The position numbers were made by a program, and so were the translations under genes. The notes below the pieces were generated by a model. That model had not been told where the DNA came from and did not search any database. It worked only from the letters and a program-made list of their open reading frames with translations. From contig NZ_PCPR01000030.1 of assembly GCF_002979775.1 (NCBI RefSeq), positions 1-54,563 of the forward strand: a stretch of DNA of 54,563 nt. The letters run 5' to 3'. Position 1 is the first letter of the stretch; the number at the start of each line of letters is the position of its first letter. The DNA comes from Arthrobacter sp. MYb23. Its GTDB lineage: Bacteria > Actinomycetota > Actinomycetes > Actinomycetales > Micrococcaceae. Positions 1-7,421 of this stretch are shown here, piece after piece.

Positions 1-1799
1 AGCAGGACGGGGAGGATGTCGGCGTCGCAGGCGATTTTGCGGATGGTGGTGGGGTGGATCGGTCCGAGGAACGTCGCCGTCCCGGACCCCGACCTTGACC
101 CACGCCCCGACCTTGACCCAGACCCAGACCCAGACCCTGTCCTTGTCCCGGCGCCGGTCCCGTCTTTGTTGCCTGCCCCTATCCCGGTCCCGGTCCCGGT
201 CCTGGTGCCGGTGCTGGTGCTGGGAAGGCCGCCGTTGCCGTGGTTCGGGCCTGTTCCGGCGCGGCCGTGGTCTTCGTGGTGGCTGGTGTCGTTGAGTTGG
301 TTGAGGAGTTCTTGGTAGTCGATGGTGACGGTGAGTTGGGGTCGGAGTCCACCGTTGTAGGGTAGTTTCCCGGTGGTCATCGCGATACTGCAGGCCCCGA
401 CGAGGCCGTTGAGGTGTTTCTGGGGCCGGGTACGCAGGTCCAGAACTGGCCCGGCCCCGGCGCCGTCTCCGGCTTCCGTGTCAGCTGCGGCTGCGGCTGC
501 AGTGCCGGTGTCGTCTGCGGTGCCGGTGTTGGACTCGGCTCCGGTGGTGAGTCTGGGGTTGGTGGCGGTGTTCATGACGGTGGTGAGGGTTTCGTATTGT
601 TCGTCGGTGGCGAAGATCTCGATGTGGTGGAGTCCGTAGCGGCGCCGGCGGCGCAGGAACGCGCCTTGGTGCTGGCGGAGGACTTCTTCGGAAGGTTCGG
701 GGCCGTCGTGGTCGATGGAGTCGATCCAGCGTTTGGTCATGGTGGTGACGAAGTCCGGGTCGGTCTCCACCGCGGTGGTGGTCAGGGAGTGTTCCATCCG
801 GGTGATGGTGTCCTCGTCGGTGAGGTGCCGGACTTTGTCCAGGGCGGTGCTGATGGTCGTCGCGGACCGGGAAGGCACCAACGCGGATCCGACAGCGTCG
901 GCGAGGATTTCGCGTCGGGCCGGGATCTGTTGACCGGTCATTCCGGTTTGGGGGAGGACCTCGGGGGCGAGGGCTAGCCTGCGCCGGGCCTCACCGATAC
1001 TGATCCGCAACCGTGCCCGAAGGAACTGCGCCGCGTCCCGATACCCATCATCCACCACACTGTGCCCATCATCCATACCATGGGTCGGCTCCGGAACCGT
1101 TGTGCCCGGGGCTGGTTCGGTCCAGCCCGTCCGCCACTCCGGTGCTGCCGCCGCTGCTGCTGGCGCTGCCGATGACCTCGGACCGGCTTGTTGTGCTTCA
1201 CTCCGGGTCCGTTCCACCGCCTGGGCCGCGACCACCTGCAAATACTCAATCGACCGGGAAATTTCCTCCACCCTGCCTGCAAAATCAGCAGCCTCAACAA
1301 AGCCAAACAACCGCACCTCGTCGGCCGCCATGGACCTCAACGCCTCGGTCGCGGCAGTACCCTCAAGAAGCGCCGCTTCCAGTGCTGCCGCACCGGCTAA
1401 CGAAGACTCCTCGGACACCCATTCGGGTACCTCTTTCGGTCTGGTTACCTCTGGCAGGGGCAAAGCCGCCGTGGGCACAGCCGCGGAGGCGGTCCCCAGC
1501 AACGTCGCGGGGACCGCCTCTGGCAATGCCGCCGGCAAAACCGTGGATGCCGTCCCTGGCATCGTCCGAGGCACGGCACCACCAGGCCGGGATGCTTCCC
1601 CCGCCATGGGCAGCGGCTCAAATCCACCAAGTAGCCCAGCGCTCCGTGAGGTTCCCCCGTTGGTTCCTGCCGCCGTCGGGCACTTGCTTGCTGGGGGCCG
1701 GGAAGGCGTGTCGAGAGAGACAGAAGAGGCGTTCCGGGGCACCTCACTGGCGTCGGACCAACCTGCCCGCCGCGCCAAGATCTGCCCTTTGCCTTCCAT
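1..1799 (-). CDS. DUF222 / 13E12-family HNH endonuclease-like protein, truncated at the window edge
   Basis: An open frame runs on the minus strand from an ATG at 1799 through the left end of the window without a stop (about 599 codons visible). The first 150 residues are Ala/Pro/Thr-rich and low in complexity. A DUF222-like helical region begins near residue 155 (MAADEVRLFGFVEAADFAGR) and continues past IGEARRRLALAPEVLP. A second low-complexity Gly/Thr/Ser/Arg-rich stretch (about 80-230 on the plus strand) precedes RKIACDADILPVL, which in this family directly precedes the HNH nuclease domain; that domain would lie outside the window. Such proteins are multicopy in actinobacteria and often annotated as HNH endonucleases, but their role is poorly known. 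No clear ribosome site precedes the ATG. Confidence 0.85.
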   Translation of the reverse strand, partial: MEGKGQILARRAGWSDASEVPRNASSVSLDTPSRPPASKCPTAAGTNGGTSRSAGLLGGFEPLPMAGEASRPGGAVPRTMPGTASTVLPAALPEAVPATLLGTASAAVPTAALPLPEVTRPKEVPEWVSEESSLAGAAALEAALLEGTAATEALRSMAADEVRLFGFVEAADFAGRVEEISRSIEYLQVVAAQAVERTRSEAQQAGPRSSAAPAAAAAAPEWRTGWTEPAPGTTVPEPTHGMDDGHSVVDDGYRDAAQFLRARLRISIGEARRRLALAPEVLPQTGMTGQQIPARREILADAVGSALVPSRSATTISTALDKVRHLTDEDTITRMEHSLTTTAVETDPDFVTTMTKRWIDSIDHDGPEPSEEVLRQHQGAFLRRRRRYGLHHIEIFATDEQYETLTTVMNTATNPRLTTGAESNTGTADDTGTAAAAAADTEAGDGAGAGPVLDLRTRPQKHLNGLVGACSIAMTTGKLPYNGGLRPQLTVTIDYQELLNQLNDTSHHEDHGRAGTGPNHGNGGLPSTSTGTRTGTGTGIGAGNKDGTGAGTRTGSGSGSGSRSGRGSRSGSGTATFLGPIHPTTIRKIACDADILPVL

Positions 1800-1928
1800 A
1801 AGTCAACCCTGTCACGAGGGCTCGGCAGCTATCAGCCCCAATCGACGCTATGTGGAAAACTTGGTCCCAGGCTCGAGTTGCCGTTGCAATGCTCCCACCA
1901 CGACGCGGGGCTGACCGTCATTCGGGGC

Positions 1929-2855
1929 CTAACAGATCAGACCGGTTTGGGGGTCGATGCCGGCTGGCCTACCTGCGTCGATTTCCGCCAAAACGCGCGG
2001 GATTGCCTCGATGCCACCCGAACCTTGAAGAAGCTGCAGGGCCGTCGCCGCAGGAGATCCCGGGTCTGCGGCATACAGGAGCACCCGGTGCCCGGATTCG
2101 TCCGGGGGCGTAAGGACCTCGAAGTTCAACTCCAGGTAGCCAACCTCAGGGTGGTGCAGGTATTTCACGCCGGACATGCAGTTCTCCACCGGATGCTTGG
2201 CCCACAGAGTCGCGAATTCCTGGCTCTTCAACGTGAGCTCACCCACCAGGGAAGCCAGTTCCTGGTCATCAGCTGATTTTCCTGCCACGAGGCGCAATGA
2301 TGCCACCGCCCTGCTCGCCTCCTCCGGCCACCGGGCGTACAGCTCCCGTGTGTGATCGTCGAGGAACAGCAATCGGGTCATGTTGGGACGGCTGGAGGGG
2401 CTCTCCGGAGCGGCGAAGTCAACGTGCCCCGCAACGAGCCGGTGTCCCAAGGCATTCCACGCCAGAACTTCGCTTCGACGGCCCAGCACCACCGCTGGCG
2501 TACCGGACATGGACTGGATCAACCTCAAAGTCCCGGGCCGAACTTTGTCCGGCTTGGCCGGCGAGCGCCGCTTAGTCTTTCCCGGGCGGGCCAGATTGAA
2601 CAGATGTGCGCGTTCGTCCATGCTGAGGTTCAAGGCGCGGGCAATTGCGTCGATGACAGCGTCTGAGGCATTTGTGCTCAGTCCCTGTTCCAGCCGGGTG
2701 TAATACGTGGTGCTGACCCCGGCCAGCATGGCGAGCTCCTCCCGCCGCAGACCGGGGACACGGCGGATGCCGTAATTCAGGACGCCAACGTCCTCAGGTT
2801 GCAAGGCTGCCCTGCGGACGCGGAGGAACTCCCCAAGTTCACTGTGTGTACCCAT
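1929..2855 (-). CDS. XRE-type HTH regulator with MmyB-like ligand-binding domain
   Basis: This 308-residue DNA-binding regulator has an N-terminal helix-turn-helix (about residues 10-75; RREELAMLAGVSTTYYTRLEQG is the recognition region) and a C-terminal PAS-like MmyB domain (about 110-290) with the usual LDDHTRELYARWPEEASRAVASLR segment. MmyB-type proteins bind a small ligand, often proposed to be a fatty acid, and usually control a divergent neighbour. Here that is the efflux pump that starts about 100 bp away, with an inverted repeat at 2903-2928 between them. The length is normal for the family. The ligand cannot be told from the sequence. Confidence 0.9.
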   Translation of the reverse strand: MGTHSELGEFLRVRRAALQPEDVGVLNYGIRRVPGLRREELAMLAGVSTTYYTRLEQGLSTNASDAVIDAIARALNLSMDERAHLFNLARPGKTKRRSPAKPDKVRPGTLRLIQSMSGTPAVVLGRRSEVLAWNALGHRLVAGHVDFAAPESPSSRPNMTRLLFLDDHTRELYARWPEEASRAVASLRLVAGKSADDQELASLVGELTLKSQEFATLWAKHPVENCMSGVKYLHHPEVGYLELNFEVLTPPDESGHRVLLYAADPGSPAATALQLLQGSGGIEAIPRVLAEIDAGRPAGIDPQTGLIC

Positions 2856-2902
2856 GCCCCCATTGTTCAGCCATTGGCCGGGATTGTCCTGTCACTGCCA
2901 GT

Positions 2903-2928
2903 GGTACCCACAGCGGGGTGTGGTTACC
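2903..2928. promoter_or_regulatory. Imperfect palindrome between MmyB-type regulator and MFS pump; likely operator
   Basis: The 26-bp segment has the form GGTACCCACA-N6-TGTGGTTACC; 20 of 26 positions match its own reverse complement. It lies midway between the divergent starts at 2855 and 2956. Role as the regulator's binding site is inferred from symmetry and position. Confidence 0.5.
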
Positions 2929-2955
2929 GTTTACGGAAATGGCCACGCTGTAGGC

Positions 2956-4389
2956 ATGCCAACAACTAATAAAGTCAGCCACCCCGACGCCGCGCCAACA
3001 CAAAGCATGACCACCAAGCAACGGCTGGCGCTCATCGTCCTCCTGACAGCCAGTTTCACGCTGGCTGTCGATTTCTCCATCCTCAACGTCGCCCTGCCTG
3101 CCATCGGCTCGGACGTGGGCTTCTCGTTGGAAAACCTGCAATGGGTCGCAACAGCTTTCGCGCTCTGCGCCGCCGGGCTGACCTTGTTGTTCGGTCGCGT
3201 GGCGGATCTGGCGGGGCGGCGGAAGATGTTCTTGATCGGCATGGCGCTGCTCGGGGCAGCGTCACTGGCGGGTGGGCTGGCCGCCGAGCCTGCGTTGCTG
3301 CTACTGGCAAGGGTGGGCCAGGGTATCGCCACGGCCATGGTGGTGCCGGCGGCCTTGTCCTTGTTGTTGGTTTCATTTCCGGAAGGCCCTCTTCGGGATA
3401 AAGCACTTGGCCTCAATGGCTCCCTGATGGCTGCCGGATTTACCACCGGCGCAATTCTGGGTGGGCTACTGACCGACCTCTTGAGCTGGCGGTGGGCTTT
3501 CTTCATCAATGTTCCCGTTGCGGCAGCCGTTCTCCTTATCGCCCCCGTTGTCCTCGCCGAGAGCAGGCCCACTTCCAAGCTCCGGCTCGACGTTCCCGGC
3601 GCCATCACCGTCACCTTGGGCCTGTTCGCCTTGGTCTTCGCCTTCACTCACGCGGCCGCGAACTCATGGACGAACCCTCTGACGCTCGGTGCGCTTGCGG
3701 TCGCCGTCGTCCTCTTTGCCGTCTTTGCCTGGGTGGAAAGCCGCGCACCGCACCCGCTGGTGCCTCTTGCCATCCTTAGGCGTTCAAACGTGGCGTGGGG
3801 CAACGTGGCGGGAGTTCTGGCCTTCGTTACCGAGACATCCTTGGTGTTCCTGCTGACCCTGTACCTGCAGCAGGTTCTCGGCTACACGCCGCTGGGCGCG
3901 GGACTTTCCTTCGCTGTCCTGGGCCTGGGTACGGTCCTGGGCGGCATGGCAGGACCGAGGGTGATCGCGAGGGTGGGCAGCAAGAACGCCATTGTCTACG
4001 GGTTCGTGGTTCAGGCGGTGGCTACGGGAGCCTTGCTGTTGCTCAACTCAGATCCGGCCTCGATCGGGCTCCTCCTGGTGGCGACATTCATAGGCGGCGT
4101 GGCCAACCTGGTGGTCATCGTGGGCTTCATGGTTACCGCCACGTCAGGCCTCCCGGACGCAGATCAAGGTATGGCAACCGGCCTGGCCACCATGAGCCAA
4201 CAGATCGGCATCACCTTGGGCATCCCCGTCATGAGTGCGGTCTTCACCGCTCAATTGATTGCCGTCGGCGCGAGCGACGCGCCCGCAGTGCTGAGCGGCG
4301 TCACGGCGGCCATTGCCGTGAACGCGGCCCTTTGCCTCGCGGCTGCCGCAGCGGTTGCGATTTTCCTCAAGAAGCCACGTGTGGCCTGA
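2956..4389 (+). CDS. MFS drug-efflux transporter, EmrB/QacA-like (14 TMS)
   Basis: This is a 477-residue inner-membrane drug:H+ antiporter of the DHA2 type. After a short polar N-terminus, TM1 reads RLALIVLLTASFTLAVDFSI with the acidic residue typical of the family. The loop GRVADLAGRRKMFLIGMALL is the conserved MFS motif A, and about 14 hydrophobic segments follow. The frame is open from 2854, but that start would overlap the divergent regulator's start and the operator, so the ATG at 2956 (MPTTNK) is preferred; an ATG at 3007 is also possible. Control by the adjacent MmyB-type regulator is likely. The substrate is unknown. Confidence 0.9.
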   Translation: MPTTNKVSHPDAAPTQSMTTKQRLALIVLLTASFTLAVDFSILNVALPAIGSDVGFSLENLQWVATAFALCAAGLTLLFGRVADLAGRRKMFLIGMALLGAASLAGGLAAEPALLLLARVGQGIATAMVVPAALSLLLVSFPEGPLRDKALGLNGSLMAAGFTTGAILGGLLTDLLSWRWAFFINVPVAAAVLLIAPVVLAESRPTSKLRLDVPGAITVTLGLFALVFAFTHAAANSWTNPLTLGALAVAVVLFAVFAWVESRAPHPLVPLAILRRSNVAWGNVAGVLAFVTETSLVFLLTLYLQQVLGYTPLGAGLSFAVLGLGTVLGGMAGPRVIARVGSKNAIVYGFVVQAVATGALLLLNSDPASIGLLLVATFIGGVANLVVIVGFMVTATSGLPDADQGMATGLATMSQQIGITLGIPVMSAVFTAQLIAVGASDAPAVLSGVTAAIAVNAALCLAAAAAVAIFLKKPRVA

Positions 4390-4407
4390 CGCCGCGGAAG
4401 AGTCATG

Positions 4408-4443
4408 AAGCGCACGACGGCGGGAGGTCGCCGTCGTGCGCTT
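4408..4443. repeat. Family A hairpin repeat, copy 1
   Basis: A perfect 15-bp inverted repeat (AAGCGCACGACGGCG) with loop GGAGGT follows 18 bp after the MFS stop codon. It is the first of six related hairpins in the window (others near 6966, 14274, 19641, 26448 and 29803). It could end transcription, although no T-tract follows. Confidence 0.85.
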
Positions 4444-4449
4444 GTCCCG

Positions 4450-4564
4450 TTGAGCGCGGGCACGTCTTGGGCGCGGGCCGACGGGCCTTGGGCGCGGGCT
4501 GACACCTGTTGGGCGCGGGCCGACGGACCTTGGGCGCGGGCTGACACCCGTTGGGCGCCGACGG
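4450..4564. repeat. 21-bp tandem repeat (minisatellite)
   Basis: Four 21-bp units begin at 4467, each starting TTGGGCGCGGGC. They alternate between two versions (…CGACGGGCC and …TGACACCTG), so the higher-order period is 42 bp. A partial unit follows at 4551 and a degenerate one precedes at 4450. The block lies between the 3' ends of two convergent genes and codes for nothing convincing. Confidence 0.85.
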
Positions 4565-4575
4565 ACCAGTGGCGG

Positions 4576-5436
4576 TCAGGGCTGCTGCGACGCTGCCGCG
4601 GTCGGTTCGAGGTCGGCGAGGGCGAGCAGATGGGTGGGAGCATTCGGGAAGGGCACAGTGGAGGTGAGGCCAAGGCCGGGGCCAACATGGATCAGCTCGC
4701 CTGATTCCATGGGACGCCAGCCCAGGTTGGCGTCCATGGGTTCAGTGGCGAAGAGAACATGCGGGGAATGGGAAAGCCCGGTGCTCTTCGAACGGATGCG
4801 GTGACTTCGAGCGTCCAGCGGGGCGGCGGCAGTGGCCGGATGCCTTTCGAGCACGTACAACTCGTGGGTGGCTGGATACCTCAGCGCCCACATGTCTGTT
4901 GCGGTGGACAGGATGAAGTTGAGGCTGAACACGGGTAGTTCCCTGGCCACCCAGTTGATGGCCTCCACAATGCCGGTCCCTACGTCTCCTCCGGCCCTGC
5001 GCGTTTCCGCTGTGATCAGCGCAAAGAGGCGCTCACTGTCAGACTGTCCCAGCACCAGGTCCATCACGCCGAGCTCGTTGAGGCGCTGATCGAGGTCTTC
5101 CAGGCCGTGAAGAACGCCGTTGTGCGCAAACAACCGCCCGTCCTGCTCAAACGGATGCGTGTTGACCATGGTGAGCGCGCCGGTGCTGGCATACCGCACA
5201 TGCGCCAGGAACGTGGTGCTCAACAGGACTCTCGCTTCCCGGGCGAAAGCGTGATCCTCCCACGCTGCCAACGGCTGTTTGGCCACATGAGCTTTGCCGG
5301 CGGTATCAAAAGTGCCGATGCCGGCGCCGTCGGGCTCGCGTCGGCTTTGAACGGAAAGGCTGTCCGGGGCGTCCAGCAACCAGAACGTGGCGCGCACCGG
5401 CCGTGGCCCGGCGTGGAGCCCAAAGAGACGGCACAT
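4576..5436 (-). CDS. Class II glutamine amidotransferase (YafJ/EgtC-like)
   Basis: This is an N-terminal-nucleophile glutamine amidotransferase domain protein of 286 residues. The start at 5436 gives MCRLFG, placing the catalytic Cys at position 2 as the family requires. A GGAAAGG ribosome site lies about 10 nt upstream, so the longer frame from 5454 is rejected. Further active-site segments are EPDGAGIG, AHVRYASTGA, NTHPF and AHNGVLHG. It lies 21 bp downstream of the glutamate decarboxylase gene on the same strand, so the two are probably one operon. Stand-alone proteins of this class hydrolyse glutamine or gamma-glutamyl amides. EgtC of ergothioneine synthesis is a relative, but no other egt gene is nearby, so that role is not supported. 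Confidence 0.88.
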   Translation of the reverse strand: MCRLFGLHAGPRPVRATFWLLDAPDSLSVQSRREPDGAGIGTFDTAGKAHVAKQPLAAWEDHAFAREARVLLSTTFLAHVRYASTGALTMVNTHPFEQDGRLFAHNGVLHGLEDLDQRLNELGVMDLVLGQSDSERLFALITAETRRAGGDVGTGIVEAINWVARELPVFSLNFILSTATDMWALRYPATHELYVLERHPATAAAPLDARSHRIRSKSTGLSHSPHVLFATEPMDANLGWRPMESGELIHVGPGLGLTSTVPFPNAPTHLLALADLEPTAAASQQP

Positions 5437-5457
5437 AGCGAATTGCCTTTCCAAGGG

Positions 5458-6858
5458 TTAGTGGTGGAAGCCTTCTGATTGCTTGTTCGTGGGCATCGGC
5501 GCCGTGAGGCTATCGAGGTAGTCGACTTCCTTTTTGAGGTCATCCAGGAAACTGGAGGCGAGGTCGCGGGTGAAACCGTTGCGGACCACGATCCTCTGGA
5601 CTGTAACCTCACTCAAACCATCTGGCAGGGGGTACGCCGGAACCAGCCAGCCGTTCATTCTGAGCCGCTCCGAGAGGTGGTGCAGGTTCCAGTGTTCGGT
5701 GTGACCCTCGCTGAGTTGCCAAGCGAACACCGGAATGTCGGAACCGTCGCTCCACAACGTGAAGGCGTCCATGGCCCCGATCTCGCTGGAGAGGTAAAGC
5801 GCCACATCCCGGGACGTTGCTTGGACGGACCTGTAGCCGGCAAAACCCAGGCGGAGGAAGAGGTAGTACTGCAGCAACACCTGGGCGCCGGGGCGGGAGA
5901 AGTTCAGGGCAAACGTGGGCATGTCCCCGCCAAGGTAACTGACATGGAAGATCAGGTCCTCGGGGAGCGCCGCCGCATCCCGCCACACCACCCATCCGAG
6001 GCCGGGGTACACCAGCCCGTATTTATGGCCGGACGTGTTGATCGAGGCAACGCGGGGGAGCCGGAAATCCCATACCGTTTCCGGTTGCAGGAACGGCGCC
6101 ACCATGGCTCCTGAAGCCCCGTCCACATGGATGGGTATGTCCAGTCCGCGGCGTGCCTGGATCTCGTCCAAGGCTTCGGAGATGAGTTCCACGGGTTCGT
6201 ATTTGCCGGTGTAAGTGACGCCCAGGATGGCCACGACGCCAATGGTGTTTTCGTCCACGTACTGGTCCAGGTCATGGCCGTCCAAGGTTGGGTGCTCGGC
6301 CGAGACCGGGACAAAACGGGGCTCCACATCCCAGTAGTTGCAGAACTTCTCCCAGCACACCTGGACCGCCGAGCTGAGGATGAGGTTGGGTTTCTCCGTG
6401 GACTTCCCGGCGGCGCGCCTTGCGTGTTGCCAGCGCCGCTTCAACGCCAACCCACCCAGCATGCACGCCTCGGAGGAACCGATGGTGGAGGTGCCAATGC
6501 TCTTCGCGGGATCCGGCGCATTCCACAAGTCCGCGAGCATCCGCCAGCAGCGGGTTTCAATAAGCGCCGTTTGGGGATACTCATCCTTGTCGATCATGTT
6601 CTTGTCGAACGTCTCGGCATACAGCTTTGAGGCTTCCGTCTCCATCCACGTCCCCACAAACGTGGCCAGGTTCAGCCGGGAATTGCCGTCCAGCATCGCT
6701 TCATCGTGGACAACCTGGTAGGCCGTGGCGGGTAAGGACTCACCGTCCGGCAGGGTGAATCGAGGAAAAATGGTGGATTCTCCGGGCCGGCTGAACAAAG
6801 GATTGAGTTCGACGGCAGTGTCCGGTTCATGCTGTGACGCTCGGTGGGATCTGCTCAT
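5458..6858 (-). CDS. gadB: Glutamate decarboxylase (PLP-dependent)
   Basis: This enzyme decarboxylates glutamate to GABA, consuming a cytoplasmic proton. The start at 6858 (MSRSHRASQHE) has AAGGAG 7 nt upstream and gives 466 residues, the same length as E. coli GadB; the frame stays open to 7158, but that extension is low-complexity and unsupported. The PLP lysine is K279 in NTSGHKYGLVYPG. D246 in HVDGASGAMVAPF would contact the pyridine nitrogen. GTSTIGSSEACMLGGLALKR is the conserved substrate/PLP region. The C-terminus ends SEGFHH; in E. coli a C-terminal histidine closes the active site at neutral pH, so similar control is possible. No glutamate/GABA antiporter gene is adjacent. Confidence 0.95.
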   Translation of the reverse strand: MSRSHRASQHEPDTAVELNPLFSRPGESTIFPRFTLPDGESLPATAYQVVHDEAMLDGNSRLNLATFVGTWMETEASKLYAETFDKNMIDKDEYPQTALIETRCWRMLADLWNAPDPAKSIGTSTIGSSEACMLGGLALKRRWQHARRAAGKSTEKPNLILSSAVQVCWEKFCNYWDVEPRFVPVSAEHPTLDGHDLDQYVDENTIGVVAILGVTYTGKYEPVELISEALDEIQARRGLDIPIHVDGASGAMVAPFLQPETVWDFRLPRVASINTSGHKYGLVYPGLGWVVWRDAAALPEDLIFHVSYLGGDMPTFALNFSRPGAQVLLQYYLFLRLGFAGYRSVQATSRDVALYLSSEIGAMDAFTLWSDGSDIPVFAWQLSEGHTEHWNLHHLSERLRMNGWLVPAYPLPDGLSEVTVQRIVVRNGFTRDLASSFLDDLKKEVDYLDSLTAPMPTNKQSEGFHH

Positions 6859-6965
6859 GGGGCAACTCCTTGGGATTCGTCCGCTTGCGCGGGGCGCAAC
6901 CTGTCTCCGGCTCACGCTACCGGGGACGGCCCGCCCACCCAAGCTCCTGGACAGCCCGCAATAAG

Positions 6966-6995
6966 CGCACGACGGCGGTAGCTTGCCGTCGTGCG
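6966..6995. repeat. Family A hairpin repeat, copy 2
   Basis: Arms CGCACGACGGC and GCCGTCGTGCG (11 bp, perfect) flank an 8-nt loop. This is the only copy not placed just after a gene's 3' end; it lies upstream of gadB. Confidence 0.8.
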
Positions 6996-7102
6996 TCTTT
7001 CGCCGTGGGTGCCGCTGAGGTGAGCGGCCGTTGTGAGTGCGCAGAACGGGCGGCGTCGGCCAAAACTGGCAGCGTCGACCAAAACTGGTGCTAAACGCAT
7101 GG

Positions 7103-7159
7103 TGTGAGGCCCGCTCTGCGCCCCAAATGCTCGGGATAGTGCGCAGAACGGGCCTCACA
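7103..7159. repeat. Long inverted repeat, TGTGAGGCCCG family
   Basis: Two 19-bp arms (TGTGAGGCCCGCTCTGCGC at 7103-7121 and its near complement at 7141-7159, one mismatch) flank a 19-nt spacer. It lies in the divergent region between gadB and the small ORF at 7209. Confidence 0.8.
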
Positions 7160-7208
7160 ACAGGAGTTTGAGCTATCGCTGACGAACTGGTGATGGGACC
7201 ATTGACCT

Positions 7209-7421
7209 ATGGGCGAACAAGAGAATGTGCAGCCCGTCGAGGGCGCAGCATCATCAGGCAGCGCAATGTCAGAAGATCGGGGAGACCCCTCCACGCAGCA
7301 GATGCGGACCGTTGGCCAGCGCCGACGCGAAGCCGAACGCAAGCTGGACCGTCACTTGGAGGAAGCGAGCCACAAAGGCGAACCGTCTGCTACCGAAGGC
7401 GAGGATCATTCCGAAGCGTAG
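7209..7421 (+). CDS. Small hydrophilic hypothetical protein (70 aa)
   Basis: A 70-residue frame, MGEQENVQPVEGAASSGSAM…, rich in Glu, Arg and Ser with no hydrophobic segment; a central helix-prone stretch reads QRRREAERKLDRHLEEA. A weak GGGA lies about 11 nt upstream of the ATG. It converges on the GH15 gene and overlaps its 3' end by 32 bp. I recognise no family. Charged composition and an ATG start make it plausible, but it could be spurious. Confidence 0.45.
   Translation: MGEQENVQPVEGAASSGSAMSEDRGDPSTQQMRTVGQRRREAERKLDRHLEEASHKGEPSATEGEDHSEA

Larger units (their letters stand above)
6859..7208. other. 350-bp intergenic region between gadB and a small ORF
   Basis: No convincing gene is present. 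The stretch holds the gadB ribosome site and presumably its promoter, the family A hairpin at 6966-6995, and a separate 19-bp-arm inverted repeat at 7103-7159. A third fragment of the latter sequence (TGCGCAGAACGGGC) lies near 7034. Confidence 0.6.

Noticed and set aside
1102..1914. Long plus-strand ORFs opposite the left-edge gene
   Set aside because: They are antisense shadows in high-GC DNA; the minus-strand frame has recognisable DUF222 sequence and no stops.
4405..4704. Plus-strand ORF through the 21-bp repeat (WARADGP repeats)
   Set aside because: It is a product of the tandem repeat and runs antisense into the amidotransferase gene; no ribosome site or homology-like sequence.
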